Part shown: positions 42,667 to 52,413 of the stretch, piece after piece
Layout of the letters: every line of letters starts with the position of its first letter
How positions within the stretch are numbered: the stretch's first letter is position 1
NCBI GenBank assembly: GCA_023439835.1
Contig: JAEXUW010000009.1
Span: 186,001 to 250,000, forward strand
DNA: 64,000 nt
Reading direction: 5' to 3'
Source: Bacillota bacterium
GTDB lineage: Bacteria > Bacillota > Clostridia > Oscillospirales > Ruminococcaceae
Program-made: the position numbers and the translations under genes
Notes under the pieces: generated by a model
Told to the model about the DNA's origin: nothing
The model's input: only the letters and a program-made list of their open reading frames with translations
Databases searched by the model: none

Positions 42667-43842
42667 CTACTCAGCCCTTATTACCAAATGAGTGGTATTT
42701 TCAACAGCCTCAGCGATAAGCGGCTCAAAATCAAATAACGCCTGTGCCGCTTCAACATCCGAAAGCTTTGGGTTGGTTTTCGGGTGCTTTGGCGTGAATA
42801 CGGTACAGCAGTCCTCATACGGTTCAATCGACGTTTCAAAGGTTCCGATTTTTCTTGAAACCGCCACTATTTCCGCTTTATCCATTCCAATAACAGGGCG
42901 GAAAACAGGCATTCTGCATACTGAGTCTGTGGAAACAATAGCGCTCATTGTCTGACTTGCAACCTGCCCGATACTCTCGCCAGTTACAAGTGCAGAAAGC
43001 TCATTGGCTTCGCCTATTCTCTGCGCAATCTCCATCATCAGCCGACGCATGATGAGCGTAAAAAACTCCTCGGGACAGTTTTTCATTATCTCAGCCTGAA
43101 TTTTTGTGAACGGAACACAATAAAAATGAATGCTTCCGCAATAATCGGCCATAATTGATGCTAGCTTTTCGACCTTTAGCCTTGCACGCTCTGATGTATA
43201 GGGCGGGCTTTCAAAATGCACAGCAGAAACCCATACTCCTCTTTTCGCCATCATATAACCGGCGACGGGGCTGTCTATTCCGCCTGATAATAAAAGCAGA
43301 GCCTTGCCCGATGTTGATACAGGCATTCCCCCTGCTCCATCCTCCTCCGATGCTCTGATATATGCGCCAGCCTCTCTGATTTCAACGGTAACCGTCACGT
43401 CGGGATTATGAACATCTACACTCAGATGAGGGTATTTCTCAAGAAGCCTTTCGCCTAGCTTTGAGCATATTTGAGGCGAATTCATAGAAAATTTCTTATC
43501 CGCTCTTTTTGCCGCAACCTTAAAGGTCTTTGCGGCTGACAATGAATCCTCAAGACAGCTTTCAGCCATGTTCGCAATTACTTCCCAGTCCTTGCTTACA
43601 CATACTGTTTTGCATACCTTGGCAATGCCGAAAACCTTTTTCAGCTTATCGACCGCCGCATCTATGTCAATGTCGTCAGAGGAAGGCTCCAAATAAATCG
43701 TTGACTGTGCCCTTGTTATATGAAACCTGCCCAGAGGCTTTAGTCTTTGCCTTATATTCTTCACAAGAACATCCTCAAAGGTTTTTTTGTTCAGCCCTTT
43801 TAATGCGATTTCGCCGTATTTTGCTAGAATAATCTCTCTCAT
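42667..43842 (-). CDS. thiI: tRNA 4-thiouridine synthase ThiI
   Basis: 391 residues from the ATG at 43840-43842 (AAGGTG 6 nt upstream; a GTG 9 bp earlier lies in that site). A ferredoxin-like and THUMP region (1-165) precedes the PP-loop domain with LLLSGGIDSPVAGYMM. There is no rhodanese domain, the usual short Firmicute form that takes sulfur directly from a dedicated NifS partner. That partner is the next gene upstream. Makes s4U8 in tRNA and may feed thiazole synthesis. Confidence 0.95.
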   Translation of the reverse strand: MREIILAKYGEIALKGLNKKTFEDVLVKNIRQRLKPLGRFHITRAQSTIYLEPSSDDIDIDAAVDKLKKVFGIAKVCKTVCVSKDWEVIANMAESCLEDSLSAAKTFKVAAKRADKKFSMNSPQICSKLGERLLEKYPHLSVDVHNPDVTVTVEIREAGAYIRASEEDGAGGMPVSTSGKALLLLSGGIDSPVAGYMMAKRGVWVSAVHFESPPYTSERARLKVEKLASIMADYCGSIHFYCVPFTKIQAEIMKNCPEEFFTLIMRRLMMEIAQRIGEANELSALVTGESIGQVASQTMSAIVSTDSVCRMPVFRPVIGMDKAEIVAVSRKIGTFETSIEPYEDCCTVFTPKHPKTNPKLSDVEAAQALFDFEPLIAEAVENTTHLVIRAE

Positions 43843-43854
43843 CCGTTTCACCTT

Positions 43855-44967
43855 TTAATATTTTATTTTTAATAATTCCGACTGCCCCATTTTCAAGGCG
43901 GAAATAAAGCTGTCAATTTCATCAGTCGTGTTCTCGTGGGAAAAGCTAATTCGCAAGATAAAATCCAGCAGCTTTTCATCCGCTCCAAGCTCCTTGAGAA
44001 CACTGCTTTTCTTCCCCTTAGAGCAAGCAGAGCCGCTTGATACGTATATACCCTTGTCCTCTAAAAAATGCAGCATGATTTCACTCTTATAACCCAATAC
44101 AGCAACGCTAACAATATAAGGCGACGAATTGTCAGGTGATATAACAACAGTGTCAGACGCTGAGCTCAGTGCGTCAACAAGGTGCTTTTTAAGTCCGCTG
44201 ACATATTCAAAGCGCTTAGGGATATCGCCCATATAACGCTTTGCCGCCGCACCAAAGCCGCTTATCAGCGGGACGCTCTCCGTCCCTGACCGAACCGCCC
44301 TTTCCTGTCCGCCGCCGACGATAAGCGGTGAAGGCCTTATACCCTTTTTAATATAGACAGCGCCTATTCCCTTCGGGCCGTAAACCTTATGCCCGCTGAC
44401 AGAAACTATATCAGCGTTCAGAGCTTTCACCTTAAACGGAATTTTCAAAAACGCCTGAACGGCATCACAGTGTGTCACGATTTCGGGATGCTTTCTTTTT
44501 ATCGCCGCAAACTCCTTCTCAACAGGGAAAATCATACCCGTTTCATTATTGACCAGCATACACGACACAAGGCAGGTGTTTTCATCAACCGCCTCAGAGA
44601 GCCTTTCCGGACTGACTCTCACAACCTCAAAGCCAAGCTTTTCTAGCCTTTGCGCCGGCGCAGCCACCGACGGATGCTCACCACCCCCGATAACAACACG
44701 CTTTTTCCTTTTGCCATAGCTTTCGGCTGTGCCTGTTACCGCAAGATTGTTGCTTTCTGTTGCACCTGACGTGAAATAAACGTTATCCTCCTCACAGAAT
44801 AATGCTGAAGATATAACCTTTCTTGCCGCTGATACGGCTTTCTCAGCTTCAACCCCCAGTCGGTGAAGACTTGACGGATTCCCGAAATTGTCATTAAGCG
44901 CACCAGTGACAGCGGCGACAGCCTCACAACAAGGCCTTGTTGTGGAAGCATTGTCAAAATATATCAC
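43855..44967 (-). CDS. Cysteine desulfurase (NifS/IscS family), ThiI partner
   Basis: 370 residues from a GTG. IYFDNASTTRPC, FTSGATESNNLAV, the His in HCDAVQAF, PLP-lysine in VSVSGHKVYGPKGIGA, and the sulfur-carrying Cys in VSSGSACSKGKKSSVL are all present. It removes sulfur from cysteine as a persulfide. Directly upstream of thiI, as in the B. subtilis nifZ-thiI pair. Confidence 0.95.
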   Translation of the reverse strand: MIYFDNASTTRPCCEAVAAVTGALNDNFGNPSSLHRLGVEAEKAVSAARKVISSALFCEEDNVYFTSGATESNNLAVTGTAESYGKRKKRVVIGGGEHPSVAAPAQRLEKLGFEVVRVSPERLSEAVDENTCLVSCMLVNNETGMIFPVEKEFAAIKRKHPEIVTHCDAVQAFLKIPFKVKALNADIVSVSGHKVYGPKGIGAVYIKKGIRPSPLIVGGGQERAVRSGTESVPLISGFGAAAKRYMGDIPKRFEYVSGLKKHLVDALSSASDTVVISPDNSSPYIVSVAVLGYKSEIMLHFLEDKGIYVSSGSACSKGKKSSVLKELGADEKLLDFILRISFSHENTTDEIDSFISALKMGQSELLKIKY

Positions 44968-45199
44968 TAAAGTATCAATCCTCTCATCGCCGTATTAAAC
45001 CCTGTCACTGTAAAAAATTATAATTCCCCGCTGTGATAGCACTGTGAAAGGGCGGCGAAAGTTTCTCTTTTTAATTTTTTATTGCTAAACATATAAAATT
45101 ATTATACTACATTTCGTGCAAACTTTCCAGTATAAATTATTATGGATAAAGCTATAAAATCAGGCAATACTATTTCCAGAATAAAACGGAGGTAGCTTT

Positions 45200-46546
45200 A
45201 TGGGAATTAGATTATCTGTTAGGTCAATAGTCAAAATAGTGTCATTTTTCATAGCGACGGCAGCGGTGCTTTTGACGCTTTATTTCAAAAGTGAAGCAAA
45301 GGCTAACGATTATAAGCTCAAGCTTGAATACTCGTACATTAGGGCAATTGAAGAGCTTTCTTCAAGCACAGACAATATAACAAGCACACTTTCAAAGGGT
45401 ATTTATGCGGGAACGCCTTCAATGCTTGAAACACTTTCTTCTAAGCTCTGGCGGGATGCTTCAATAGCAAAAACCGCTTTGTCACAGCTTCCGGTGTCTG
45501 ATTTAAACCTTGATAACACAAACAAATTTCTCTCACAGGTCGGCAACTATGCAATAAGCATTTCAGTGAAGGCTTCAAAGGGTGAACAGCTTTCGATGGA
45601 GGAATACTCGAATCTGGCGGCACTCTATGAATATTCAAAGACGCTGTCAATGGAATTGTGGGCACTTGAAAAAAAGGTTCAGTCGGGAACTATGTCTTTT
45701 GAAAAAACAGCAAAGAACATTAATAATCAGAATTCTACCTCACCACCGAATGTGTTTGAGGGCTTCAGCTCTTTTGAGGAAGGCTTTGCAAATTATCCGA
45801 CGCTCATATATGACGGGCCTTTCTCAGACCATATTTTAGACAGAAATCCAGAACTCACAAAAAATCAGCCTGAGATTGATGATAGCACCGCTCTTACAAA
45901 GGCTTCTGAATGCACCGGTGTTTTGGTCGAACAGCTAATGATATGCGGTGAGGAGGACGGAAAAATGCCGTCATTCTGTTTTAGCGGTGAGAATGTCTAC
46001 GGTGCAATCACCAAGCAGGGCGGTTTTATTTCGTATATGGTCAAGAACAGAAGCGTTGAAGAAAAAAAGCTGACCGTTGAGGACGCAATGTCCACAGCAG
46101 GCGCTTATCTTTTAAGTCTTGAAATAACCGATATGACACCAACCTATTATGAAACACTCGACAATATCTGCACCATTAATTTTGCGTGTGTTCACAAGGG
46201 CGCTGTTGTATATACCGATTTGATTAAGGTTTCAGTGGCGATGGATAACGCTGAAATCGTCGGGATAGACGCAAGAGGCTTCATTGTCAATCACCGTGAA
46301 AGAGAGCTCCCCCCACCTGCGCTATCAGTTGAAGAGGCACAGAAAAAACTCTCCCCACTTCTTAACGTTGAGAAGAGCAAGCTGACAATAATTCCGACAG
46401 AGGGGGAAAACGAGGTCTGTGCTTATGAATACCTTTGCACAAGCCGTCAGGGAACACAGGTTCTGGTCTATGTTAATGTCACCACCGGTGAGGAGGAGCA
46501 AATTCTCATTCTCATCGAAACACAAGACGGCGTATTAACTATATAA
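45200..46546 (+). CDS. ypeB: Germination protein YpeB
   Basis: 448 residues. One membrane segment (about 10-30) and a long helical domain (LEYSYIRAIEELSSSTDNI, LSKGIYAGTPSMLETLSSKLWRDA) are followed by two PepSY-like regions (TALTKASECTG; LSVEEAQKKLSPLLNVEKSKL). YpeB sits in the inner spore membrane and is needed to place and protect the cortex-lytic enzyme SleB. Normally sleB is directly upstream; here it is not, and the upstream gene is the divergent cysteine desulfurase. Confidence 0.92.
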   Translation: MGIRLSVRSIVKIVSFFIATAAVLLTLYFKSEAKANDYKLKLEYSYIRAIEELSSSTDNITSTLSKGIYAGTPSMLETLSSKLWRDASIAKTALSQLPVSDLNLDNTNKFLSQVGNYAISISVKASKGEQLSMEEYSNLAALYEYSKTLSMELWALEKKVQSGTMSFEKTAKNINNQNSTSPPNVFEGFSSFEEGFANYPTLIYDGPFSDHILDRNPELTKNQPEIDDSTALTKASECTGVLVEQLMICGEEDGKMPSFCFSGENVYGAITKQGGFISYMVKNRSVEEKKLTVEDAMSTAGAYLLSLEITDMTPTYYETLDNICTINFACVHKGAVVYTDLIKVSVAMDNAEIVGIDARGFIVNHRERELPPPALSVEEAQKKLSPLLNVEKSKLTIIPTEGENEVCAYEYLCTSRQGTQVLVYVNVTTGEEEQILILIETQDGVLTI

Positions 46547-46556
46547 ATTGATATCT

Positions 46557-46589
46557 AATCCGCCTGAATTATTACTCTTCAGGCGGATT
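46557..46589 (+). terminator. Terminator of ypeB
   Basis: AATCCGCCTGAA (46557-46568) pairs with TTCAGGCGGATT (46578-46589), followed by CTTATATT. Confidence 0.75.
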
Positions 46590-46667
46590 CTTATATTAAT
46601 ACGGTCAAACTATTCTGTTTTATCAAAACACCGCATAACAATTAGTGTACGAGTTTTTGCGGCGCAC

Positions 46668-46696
46668 TTGACATTTTATAATTAACAATTTATACT
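46668..46696 (+). promoter_or_regulatory. Promoter of the small membrane/zinc-ribbon protein pair
   Basis: Perfect TTGACA (46668-46673), 17-bp spacer, TATACT (46691-46696). Confidence 0.85.
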
Positions 46697-46731
46697 TATT
46701 ATAGAAAAATAATATTTGGGAGGTTATACAT

Positions 46732-47133
46732 ATGCATAAATCTAAGTTTGGAATTTCTGTCGGTCTTCTCGGCGCTATCATTTGCACATTGTCTTTAATG
46801 TTTGGTATGCAGTGGTATGTTCTTGGCATAATGGGCTTTGTTCTCTTCAACGAAGAAAACGAATGGTTAAAAAGGTTTATTGTGAAAATACTCATTCTCA
46901 CGCTCATCGTATGGTTCTTCACAGCAGGGTTTGATATCTTGGGAGGTTTTCTTTCATGGCTAAACAGCCTCTTTGGTACCGACCTTTCTTATCCGTGGTC
47001 AATAAACACAAAAATTGTTAATATCCTCATTATTGTCAAGGAGGTAATTCTATTCATAATGGCTTTATCAGCACTAAGTCAAAATCATATCAGAATTAAC
47101 CCGATTGATAAAATCGTCAATAAAAATGTGTAA
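46732..47133 (+). CDS. Small membrane protein of unknown function
   Basis: 133 residues with three to four hydrophobic segments (about 8-38, 48-75, 95-115). I do not recognise a family. It is co-transcribed with the zinc-ribbon protein 15 bp downstream. Start supported by GGGAGG 11 nt upstream. Confidence 0.65.
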   Translation: MHKSKFGISVGLLGAIICTLSLMFGMQWYVLGIMGFVLFNEENEWLKRFIVKILILTLIVWFFTAGFDILGGFLSWLNSLFGTDLSYPWSINTKIVNILIIVKEVILFIMALSALSQNHIRINPIDKIVNKNV

Positions 47134-47148
47134 TGGAGGCTTTTTAAA

Positions 47149-47616
47149 ATGGATTTTTTCAACAAAATAGGCAATAAGGTTGCCAGCGGTGCAAGCGCAG
47201 TAGCAAGCAAAACCAAAGATATTGCAGGAACAACAAAAATCAATATGCAGATTTCTCAGGACGAAGGGAGAATCACCGCAATCTACACAGAAATCGGAAA
47301 GAGATTTTTTGATTTGAACGTTCAAAATCCCCCTGAAGAATACGCTGATAAGTTTTCTGAAATAGCTCAGCTCAGAGAGAAGATTGCTGCGGCAAAAGCT
47401 CAGGTTCAGCAGATTAAGGGAACAAAAATCTGCACAGCGTGTGGCGCAGAAATTCCCGCAAACGTTGCTTTTTGTGGCTCATGCGGCGCAAAAGCCCCAG
47501 AAGCTCCAGCACCCGTTGTTGTCGAAGCTCCTGCAACTGTCTTCTGCCCCGCTTGTGGAAAAGAAGAGGCTTCTTCTGTTTCATTCTGCTCGGGTTGCGG
47601 TTGCAAGCTGAAGTAA
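47149..47616 (+). CDS. Double zinc-ribbon protein
   Basis: 155 residues. The N-terminal 90 residues are helical (DFFNKIGNKVASGASAVASK, typical of amphipathic membrane-surface helices in this type). An Ala/Pro linker joins two zinc ribbons: CTACGAEIPANVAFCGSCG and CPACGKEEASSVSFCSGCG. Both have all four cysteines. Such proteins are common in Clostridia; role unknown. GGAGG precedes the ATG. Confidence 0.75.
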   Translation: MDFFNKIGNKVASGASAVASKTKDIAGTTKINMQISQDEGRITAIYTEIGKRFFDLNVQNPPEEYADKFSEIAQLREKIAAAKAQVQQIKGTKICTACGAEIPANVAFCGSCGAKAPEAPAPVVVEAPATVFCPACGKEEASSVSFCSGCGCKLK

Positions 47617-47628
47617 ATTAGCACTTAA

Positions 47629-47660
47629 AAAAGGCGGGGAAATTCCCTGCCTTTTATTTT
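47629..47660 (+). terminator. Terminator
   Basis: AAGGC-G-GGGAA pairs with TTCCC-T-GCCTT, followed by TTATTTTTTTG. Confidence 0.75.
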
Positions 47661-47729
47661 TTTGTATTGAAAAACCATAAATAAAATGGTAATATTAATA
47701 CAGTAAAAATAAAAGGCTGGAGATTAAAT

Positions 47730-48587
47730 ATGTTTTATCTATACTATATTTTAGCGGGCGCTGTTATCGGCGCCGCAAACGTAATACCCGGTGTCAGTGG
47801 CGGAACAATGGCTGTTCTTTTCGGAATATATGATAAGCTTCTAGATGCAATTTCACTGAGCATTAAAAAGCTAAAAAAGAACATTCTTTTTATACTCACT
47901 GTCGGCTTTGGTCTGATAGCGGGCATATTTCTTTTTGCAAAGGCAATCACGTTTCTTCTTGAAAACTATAAGCTTCCCACACAGTTTTTCTTTATGGGAC
48001 TTATACTGGGGAGCTTTCCGCTTGTATGGCGACTAACGGTCAAGCATAATAAATTCAGAAAAATAAACATTGTCCCTTTGTTGATTTGCGTGGGGCTTCT
48101 TTTTGCATACAGCTTTCTTGAGGAAGGCAGTAGCACCGTCCAGACTGAGCTTAATGTCAAGCTGATGTTTGTGCTTTTTATTTCTGCATTTATTGCGACG
48201 GTTGCAATGCTTATTCCCGGTGTCAGCGGTTCATTCTTACTAAAGGCTATCGGAATGTATGATACGGTAACAACCGCAGTCAGCGGAATTTTCGATGACG
48301 GAAAAATCAATACACGCTGCGTTGCTTTGCTAATTCCCTTTGGTGTCGGCGCAATTGCCGGACTTCTTGTCGGGGCAAAAATCATTTCAACTCTGTTAAA
48401 AAAGTACTATCAGGGTGTTTATGCCGCAATTATCGGTATGATTTTCGGCTCGCTTTTCATAATCTATCCGGGCGGCTTCAGATTTAACGCAATGGGCTTT
48501 TATTCCATACTTTGCCTGATATGCGGTGCTGTCATCTCACTCTCAATGGGAAATATGGAGAAAAACAAAAGCCAAGATGAGGAGTAG
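47730..48587 (+). CDS. DUF368 membrane protein (polyprenyl-phosphate transporter family)
   Basis: 285 residues with about eight membrane segments. GAANVIPGVSGGTMAVLFGIYDKLL and its internal duplicate TVAMLIPGVSGSFLLKAIGMYDT mark the DUF368 family. Members (PopT) recycle undecaprenyl phosphate across the membrane. The inverted-repeat architecture is visible from the two IPGVSG motifs. Single gene, convergent with cca. Confidence 0.88.
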   Translation: MFYLYYILAGAVIGAANVIPGVSGGTMAVLFGIYDKLLDAISLSIKKLKKNILFILTVGFGLIAGIFLFAKAITFLLENYKLPTQFFFMGLILGSFPLVWRLTVKHNKFRKINIVPLLICVGLLFAYSFLEEGSSTVQTELNVKLMFVLFISAFIATVAMLIPGVSGSFLLKAIGMYDTVTTAVSGIFDDGKINTRCVALLIPFGVGAIAGLLVGAKIISTLLKKYYQGVYAAIIGMIFGSLFIIYPGGFRFNAMGFYSILCLICGAVISLSMGNMEKNKSQDEE

Positions 48588-48594
48588 CATTCCC

Positions 48595-49932
48595 TCATCT
48601 TAGCTCTTTAGCTTTATAAATCAGCACTTCTTCAGTGTTTTCAAACTCACCGACAATAACACCGTCAAGAAGTCGGTTTAAAACGTCGCCTATATCCTTC
48701 CCCTCAATAAAGCCTATTTTCAAAAGGTCATCGCCTTTTATTTTCAAGTCTTTAATGGAAAAGCACTCCCCCTGTGCGAGAATTTCCTCAGCAAGCTTTG
48801 TGACATCATCAATTTGCCCAAGCTTTTGTTTTAGGAGCATGGGGGACTGTGCGTGACAGTCAGCACGTCTTATTTCTGTCTGAAGCTTGAAAAACTCATA
48901 GCCATACTTTGATAGAAAGCGTTTTACCGCCTTTTTTTCGGGCGGAATTCTATTGTCATGCTCAGTTATCAGTGTTGTAACCAGTGAGATTGTATCATTG
49001 TCGTACCTAAGCCTTCTGAGAACCTCTTTTGCAATTTGCGCCGATACTTTCTGATGCCCTTTAAAATGCCCGATGCCTTTTTCATCAACAGAAAAGCACT
49101 CTGGCTTTCCTATATCGTGCAAGAGCATAGTCAGTCTTAAAATCCTGTCTTTTGGAATAGAAGCAATGCTCTTAATAATATGCTCATAAACGTCAAGACT
49201 ATGGTGAGGGTTTTTTTGTGAAAAGTCAAAGCAGGGTTTTATTTCGGGGATTATCTGGGCAATAACCTCACGGTATTTTCTCATAACCTCTGCCACGTTA
49301 TCGCCCAAAAGAAGCTTGTCAAGCTCAACCGAAATCCTCTCAGGTGCTACGGAATCTATAAGCTTTTTATTTTCAATAATCGCCAAAGAGGTTTTTTCTT
49401 CAATAAAAAATCCCAGACAAGACGAAAACCGAAGAGCACGCATTATCCTTAAAGCGTCCTCTGAAAAACGCTTTTCAGGCTCACCCACACAGCGTATCAG
49501 CCTGTTTTCTATATCTTCTTTTCCACAAAAAAGGTCAATAAGCCCTTCTGTATCAGAATAGGCGATTGCATTTATTGTGAAGTCACGCCGTGAAATGTCT
49601 TCCTTTAAGCTTCTAACGAATTTCACGCTGTCAGGTCGTCTGCTGTCTGAATATACCCCGTCAATTCTAAAGGTTGTGATTTCAACCGGCATATCATCTA
49701 TCACAACGGTAACAGTACCATGCTTTAGCCCTGTTCCTATCGCTTTATACTCAGAAAATGTGGCGATTACCTCGTCAGGAAGCGCATCGGTGCATAAATC
49801 CCAGTCGTGAGGAATATTCCCCATTATGCTGTCACGAACACAGCCACCCACGGCATATGCTTTAAAACCACCTCGTGACAGATTATTAATTGCTGTTTTT
49901 ATATAGTCGGGAAGCTCTATTTTCACTTTCAC
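48595..49932 (-). CDS. cca: CCA-adding tRNA nucleotidyltransferase with HD domain
   Basis: 445 residues from a GTG. Nucleotidyltransferase domain: YAVGGCVRDSIMGNIPHDWDLCT with the metal Asp pair, then RDFTINAIAY and the flexible RALRFSSCLGF region. An HD domain (MLLHDIGKP) follows at about residue 260. It repairs or completes the tRNA 3' CCA end. All three tRNAs in the window already encode CCA, so repair is the likely role. Confidence 0.93.
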   Translation of the reverse strand: MKVKIELPDYIKTAINNLSRGGFKAYAVGGCVRDSIMGNIPHDWDLCTDALPDEVIATFSEYKAIGTGLKHGTVTVVIDDMPVEITTFRIDGVYSDSRRPDSVKFVRSLKEDISRRDFTINAIAYSDTEGLIDLFCGKEDIENRLIRCVGEPEKRFSEDALRIMRALRFSSCLGFFIEEKTSLAIIENKKLIDSVAPERISVELDKLLLGDNVAEVMRKYREVIAQIIPEIKPCFDFSQKNPHHSLDVYEHIIKSIASIPKDRILRLTMLLHDIGKPECFSVDEKGIGHFKGHQKVSAQIAKEVLRRLRYDNDTISLVTTLITEHDNRIPPEKKAVKRFLSKYGYEFFKLQTEIRRADCHAQSPMLLKQKLGQIDDVTKLAEEILAQGECFSIKDLKIKGDDLLKIGFIEGKDIGDVLNRLLDGVIVGEFENTEEVLIYKAKELR

Positions 49933-50021
49933 ACAGCCTTTTTCAGATTAAAATTACGTTAATTTTATCATGTAATGCTTATTATGTCAATGCAAGCTTG
50001 TTTTAATAAATCGGAGGGAAA

Positions 50022-51578
50022 ATGGAAAAAATAATAGCACAGGCTTTAAAAAAGGAATATACACTTTGCTTTATATCTGGACTTCTCTTGACAGTGGCGT
50101 TTGCATTTCGTGAGCTTTTTTGGCTTAATTTTATTGCAATGATCCCGCTGTTTCTAGTGTTGTTAAGCTGTGAATACGGCATCAAAAAGCTCATGCGATA
50201 TGTGTTTTTCTTCTCGCTCGGATATTATATTCCCACAATACATTGGCTTTATGAAATAACTGTATTATTCCCTGTATCTAAGCCTGCGTCCATTGCTATG
50301 ATTACTCTGGGTATATTTTTGATTGGAATTGTCCAGGGGTTATATACATTTCTAGCATTTATGCTCTTTCCTTTTATAAAAAGCGGACGGTATAGAGATG
50401 TATTTTTTCTGTCATCACTATATATTCTCGCTGAATACCTTCAGGAATACACTTTTTTCGCACCCTTTCCGTGGGCAAAAATCGGTGTTTCACTCGCACC
50501 CTTTTCGGCTTTTATTCAGTCCGCCTCGCTTTTTGGGGTGTATTTTATTTCTTTTTTGATACTATTTTTAAACGGAAGCCTTGCATTTATTTTGCTAAAC
50601 CGTGATAATTTTAAGAAAATTAGACCTGTTTTTTTCACCATCGGTATTATTCTTTCCGCAAACATAGCTTTCGGGACTTTGCGTATTGCTTTCTCGCAAA
50701 AGGAAGCAGATTTTGACGGGCTTGCGGTTCAAGGGAATTATTCAGGTCTTGACAAGTGGCGAAATACAACCTCTGAAATGTTCAATGGCTACTGTGAGCT
50801 AACCAGAAAAGGCGTGAGTGATAAAACAAAAATTGTCGTGTGGCCTGAAACAGCAATAAACACTGACATTAACGTTGTATCGCAGTATAAAGACGAGCTT
50901 GTCAAGCTTTCTGACGAGCTGAATGTAACTATTGTCACAGGCTATTTCACATATCAGGATAATGACATGATGTATAATTCGATTTTTGCCGTTTCTCCAA
51001 ACGGAAGGTTTTCTGAGCCTTATAACAAGCATGTGCTTGTTCCCTTCGGTGAATACTTCCCCATGTCTGATGCGTTTAAAAAGCTGTTTCCGTCATTTGA
51101 TAGAATCGTTACAAACGCCAGCAACATTCTTAAAGGAAATGATTTTCAGATAATGGATTCATCAGTGGGGCGAATCGGGGGAATAATCTGCTACGATTCT
51201 CTTTTCACCGATGTCGCCAGAAATAATTCTAAGCTTGGCGCTGATATTTTTGTGCTTCCTAGCAACGACTCTTGGTTTGGTGACTCCTCCGCACTGTATC
51301 AGCACAACTGTCAGGCTATTATGCGTGCTGTCGAGAATAACCGCTTTATTATCAGGGCGAGCAATACCGGCATTTCGTCGATTATTTCACCAACCGGAAA
51401 AGTTTTAGCCCAGGCGGAAACCTTTGTTCCCACCGCACTTTCAGCACCCGTTTCACTTATTGAAAAAAGAACGCTTTATTCCTATATCGGGAATATTATA
51501 ATAGTAATACCAACGGCGGTATATGTCTTATGCTTATTTTTTGCTCTAAAAAAAGTCAGGAGGAAAAATTTGCATTAA
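50022..51578 (+). CDS. lnt: Apolipoprotein N-acyltransferase
   Basis: 518 residues; GGAGG upstream of the ATG. Six membrane segments in the first 220 residues, including FAPFPWAKIGVSL. The carbon-nitrogen hydrolase domain has the catalytic Glu in VVWPETAIN, Lys in YNKHVLVPFGEYFPM and Cys in GGIICYDSLF. FIIRASNTGISSII and a final membrane helix close it. Lnt adds a third acyl chain to lipoproteins. Predicted lipoproteins in this window (383, 25345, 54893) are possible substrates. Confidence 0.93.
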   Translation: MEKIIAQALKKEYTLCFISGLLLTVAFAFRELFWLNFIAMIPLFLVLLSCEYGIKKLMRYVFFFSLGYYIPTIHWLYEITVLFPVSKPASIAMITLGIFLIGIVQGLYTFLAFMLFPFIKSGRYRDVFFLSSLYILAEYLQEYTFFAPFPWAKIGVSLAPFSAFIQSASLFGVYFISFLILFLNGSLAFILLNRDNFKKIRPVFFTIGIILSANIAFGTLRIAFSQKEADFDGLAVQGNYSGLDKWRNTTSEMFNGYCELTRKGVSDKTKIVVWPETAINTDINVVSQYKDELVKLSDELNVTIVTGYFTYQDNDMMYNSIFAVSPNGRFSEPYNKHVLVPFGEYFPMSDAFKKLFPSFDRIVTNASNILKGNDFQIMDSSVGRIGGIICYDSLFTDVARNNSKLGADIFVLPSNDSWFGDSSALYQHNCQAIMRAVENNRFIIRASNTGISSIISPTGKVLAQAETFVPTALSAPVSLIEKRTLYSYIGNIIIVIPTAVYVLCLFFALKKVRRKNLH

Positions 51579-51623
51579 AAGTACGTCCGTGGTATAATTT
51601 AAGAAAAACTACGGAGGTTTGTT

Positions 51624-52391
51624 TTGAAACTTTTATTTATTGGCGATGTCGTCGGAAAGCACGGCTGTGACTTTCTTTCACGAAAGCTTTTCGGCATTAA
51701 AAAGGAATACAACATTGATTTCACCATTATAAACGGTGAAAATTCAGCGGACGGCAACGGTATTACTAAAGCATCACTTGATATGCTGACTGAATACGGT
51801 GCCGATATAATTACAACGGGAAACCATGCCTTTAAAAGACGTGAATGTGCCGAAATTTTTGATAATACGGAACATCTCATCCGGCCGGCAAATTATCCGG
51901 ACTGTGTATGTGGAAAAGGCTATTGCGTTTCTGAAATTGGAATGATAAAAATTGCAGTCATTAACCTAATGGGAGTAATTTATATGGAGGCTCTAGACAA
52001 TCCGTTTTATAAAATTGACAGCATACTCAGTGAAATAGACACGCCGAACATTTTCGTTGACTTTCACGCTGAGGCAACCTCAGAAAAGAAAGCAATGGGC
52101 CGTTATCTTGCCGGAAAAGTCACAGCCGTTCTGGGCACGCACACTCATGTTCAAACAGCAGACGAAGAAATTCTAAACGGGCATACCGCTTATATCACCG
52201 ATGTCGGAATGACTGGTGCTGAAAACTCTATTTTGGGCGTGAAGTCCGAAGTAATTATTGAAAAGCTGAAAAACCGTTACCCTGTACGATTCATTGAGAG
52301 CAAAGAGCCTTGCTTTCTTAATGGAGTTGTCATAGATTTCGACGAAAAATTGGGCAAATCTAACAAAATTGAACGTATGATTTTAAGATAA
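51624..52391 (+). CDS. ymdB: YmdB-family metallophosphoesterase (2',3'-cyclic phosphodiesterase)
   Basis: 255 residues from a TTG with GGAGG 6 nt upstream. GDVVGKHG, TIINGENSADGNGIT, DIITTGNHAF, VDFHAEATSEKKAMG and GTHTHVQTADEEIL are the five metal-binding blocks of the TIGR00282 family. In B. subtilis YmdB affects motility/biofilm switching. Here it precedes spoVS, a pairing also seen in other Firmicutes (ymdB-spoVS). Confidence 0.93.
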   Translation: MKLLFIGDVVGKHGCDFLSRKLFGIKKEYNIDFTIINGENSADGNGITKASLDMLTEYGADIITTGNHAFKRRECAEIFDNTEHLIRPANYPDCVCGKGYCVSEIGMIKIAVINLMGVIYMEALDNPFYKIDSILSEIDTPNIFVDFHAEATSEKKAMGRYLAGKVTAVLGTHTHVQTADEEILNGHTAYITDVGMTGAENSILGVKSEVIIEKLKNRYPVRFIESKEPCFLNGVVIDFDEKLGKSNKIERMILR

Positions 52392-52413
52392 TTAACAAAC
52401 TTAAAATTTTATA

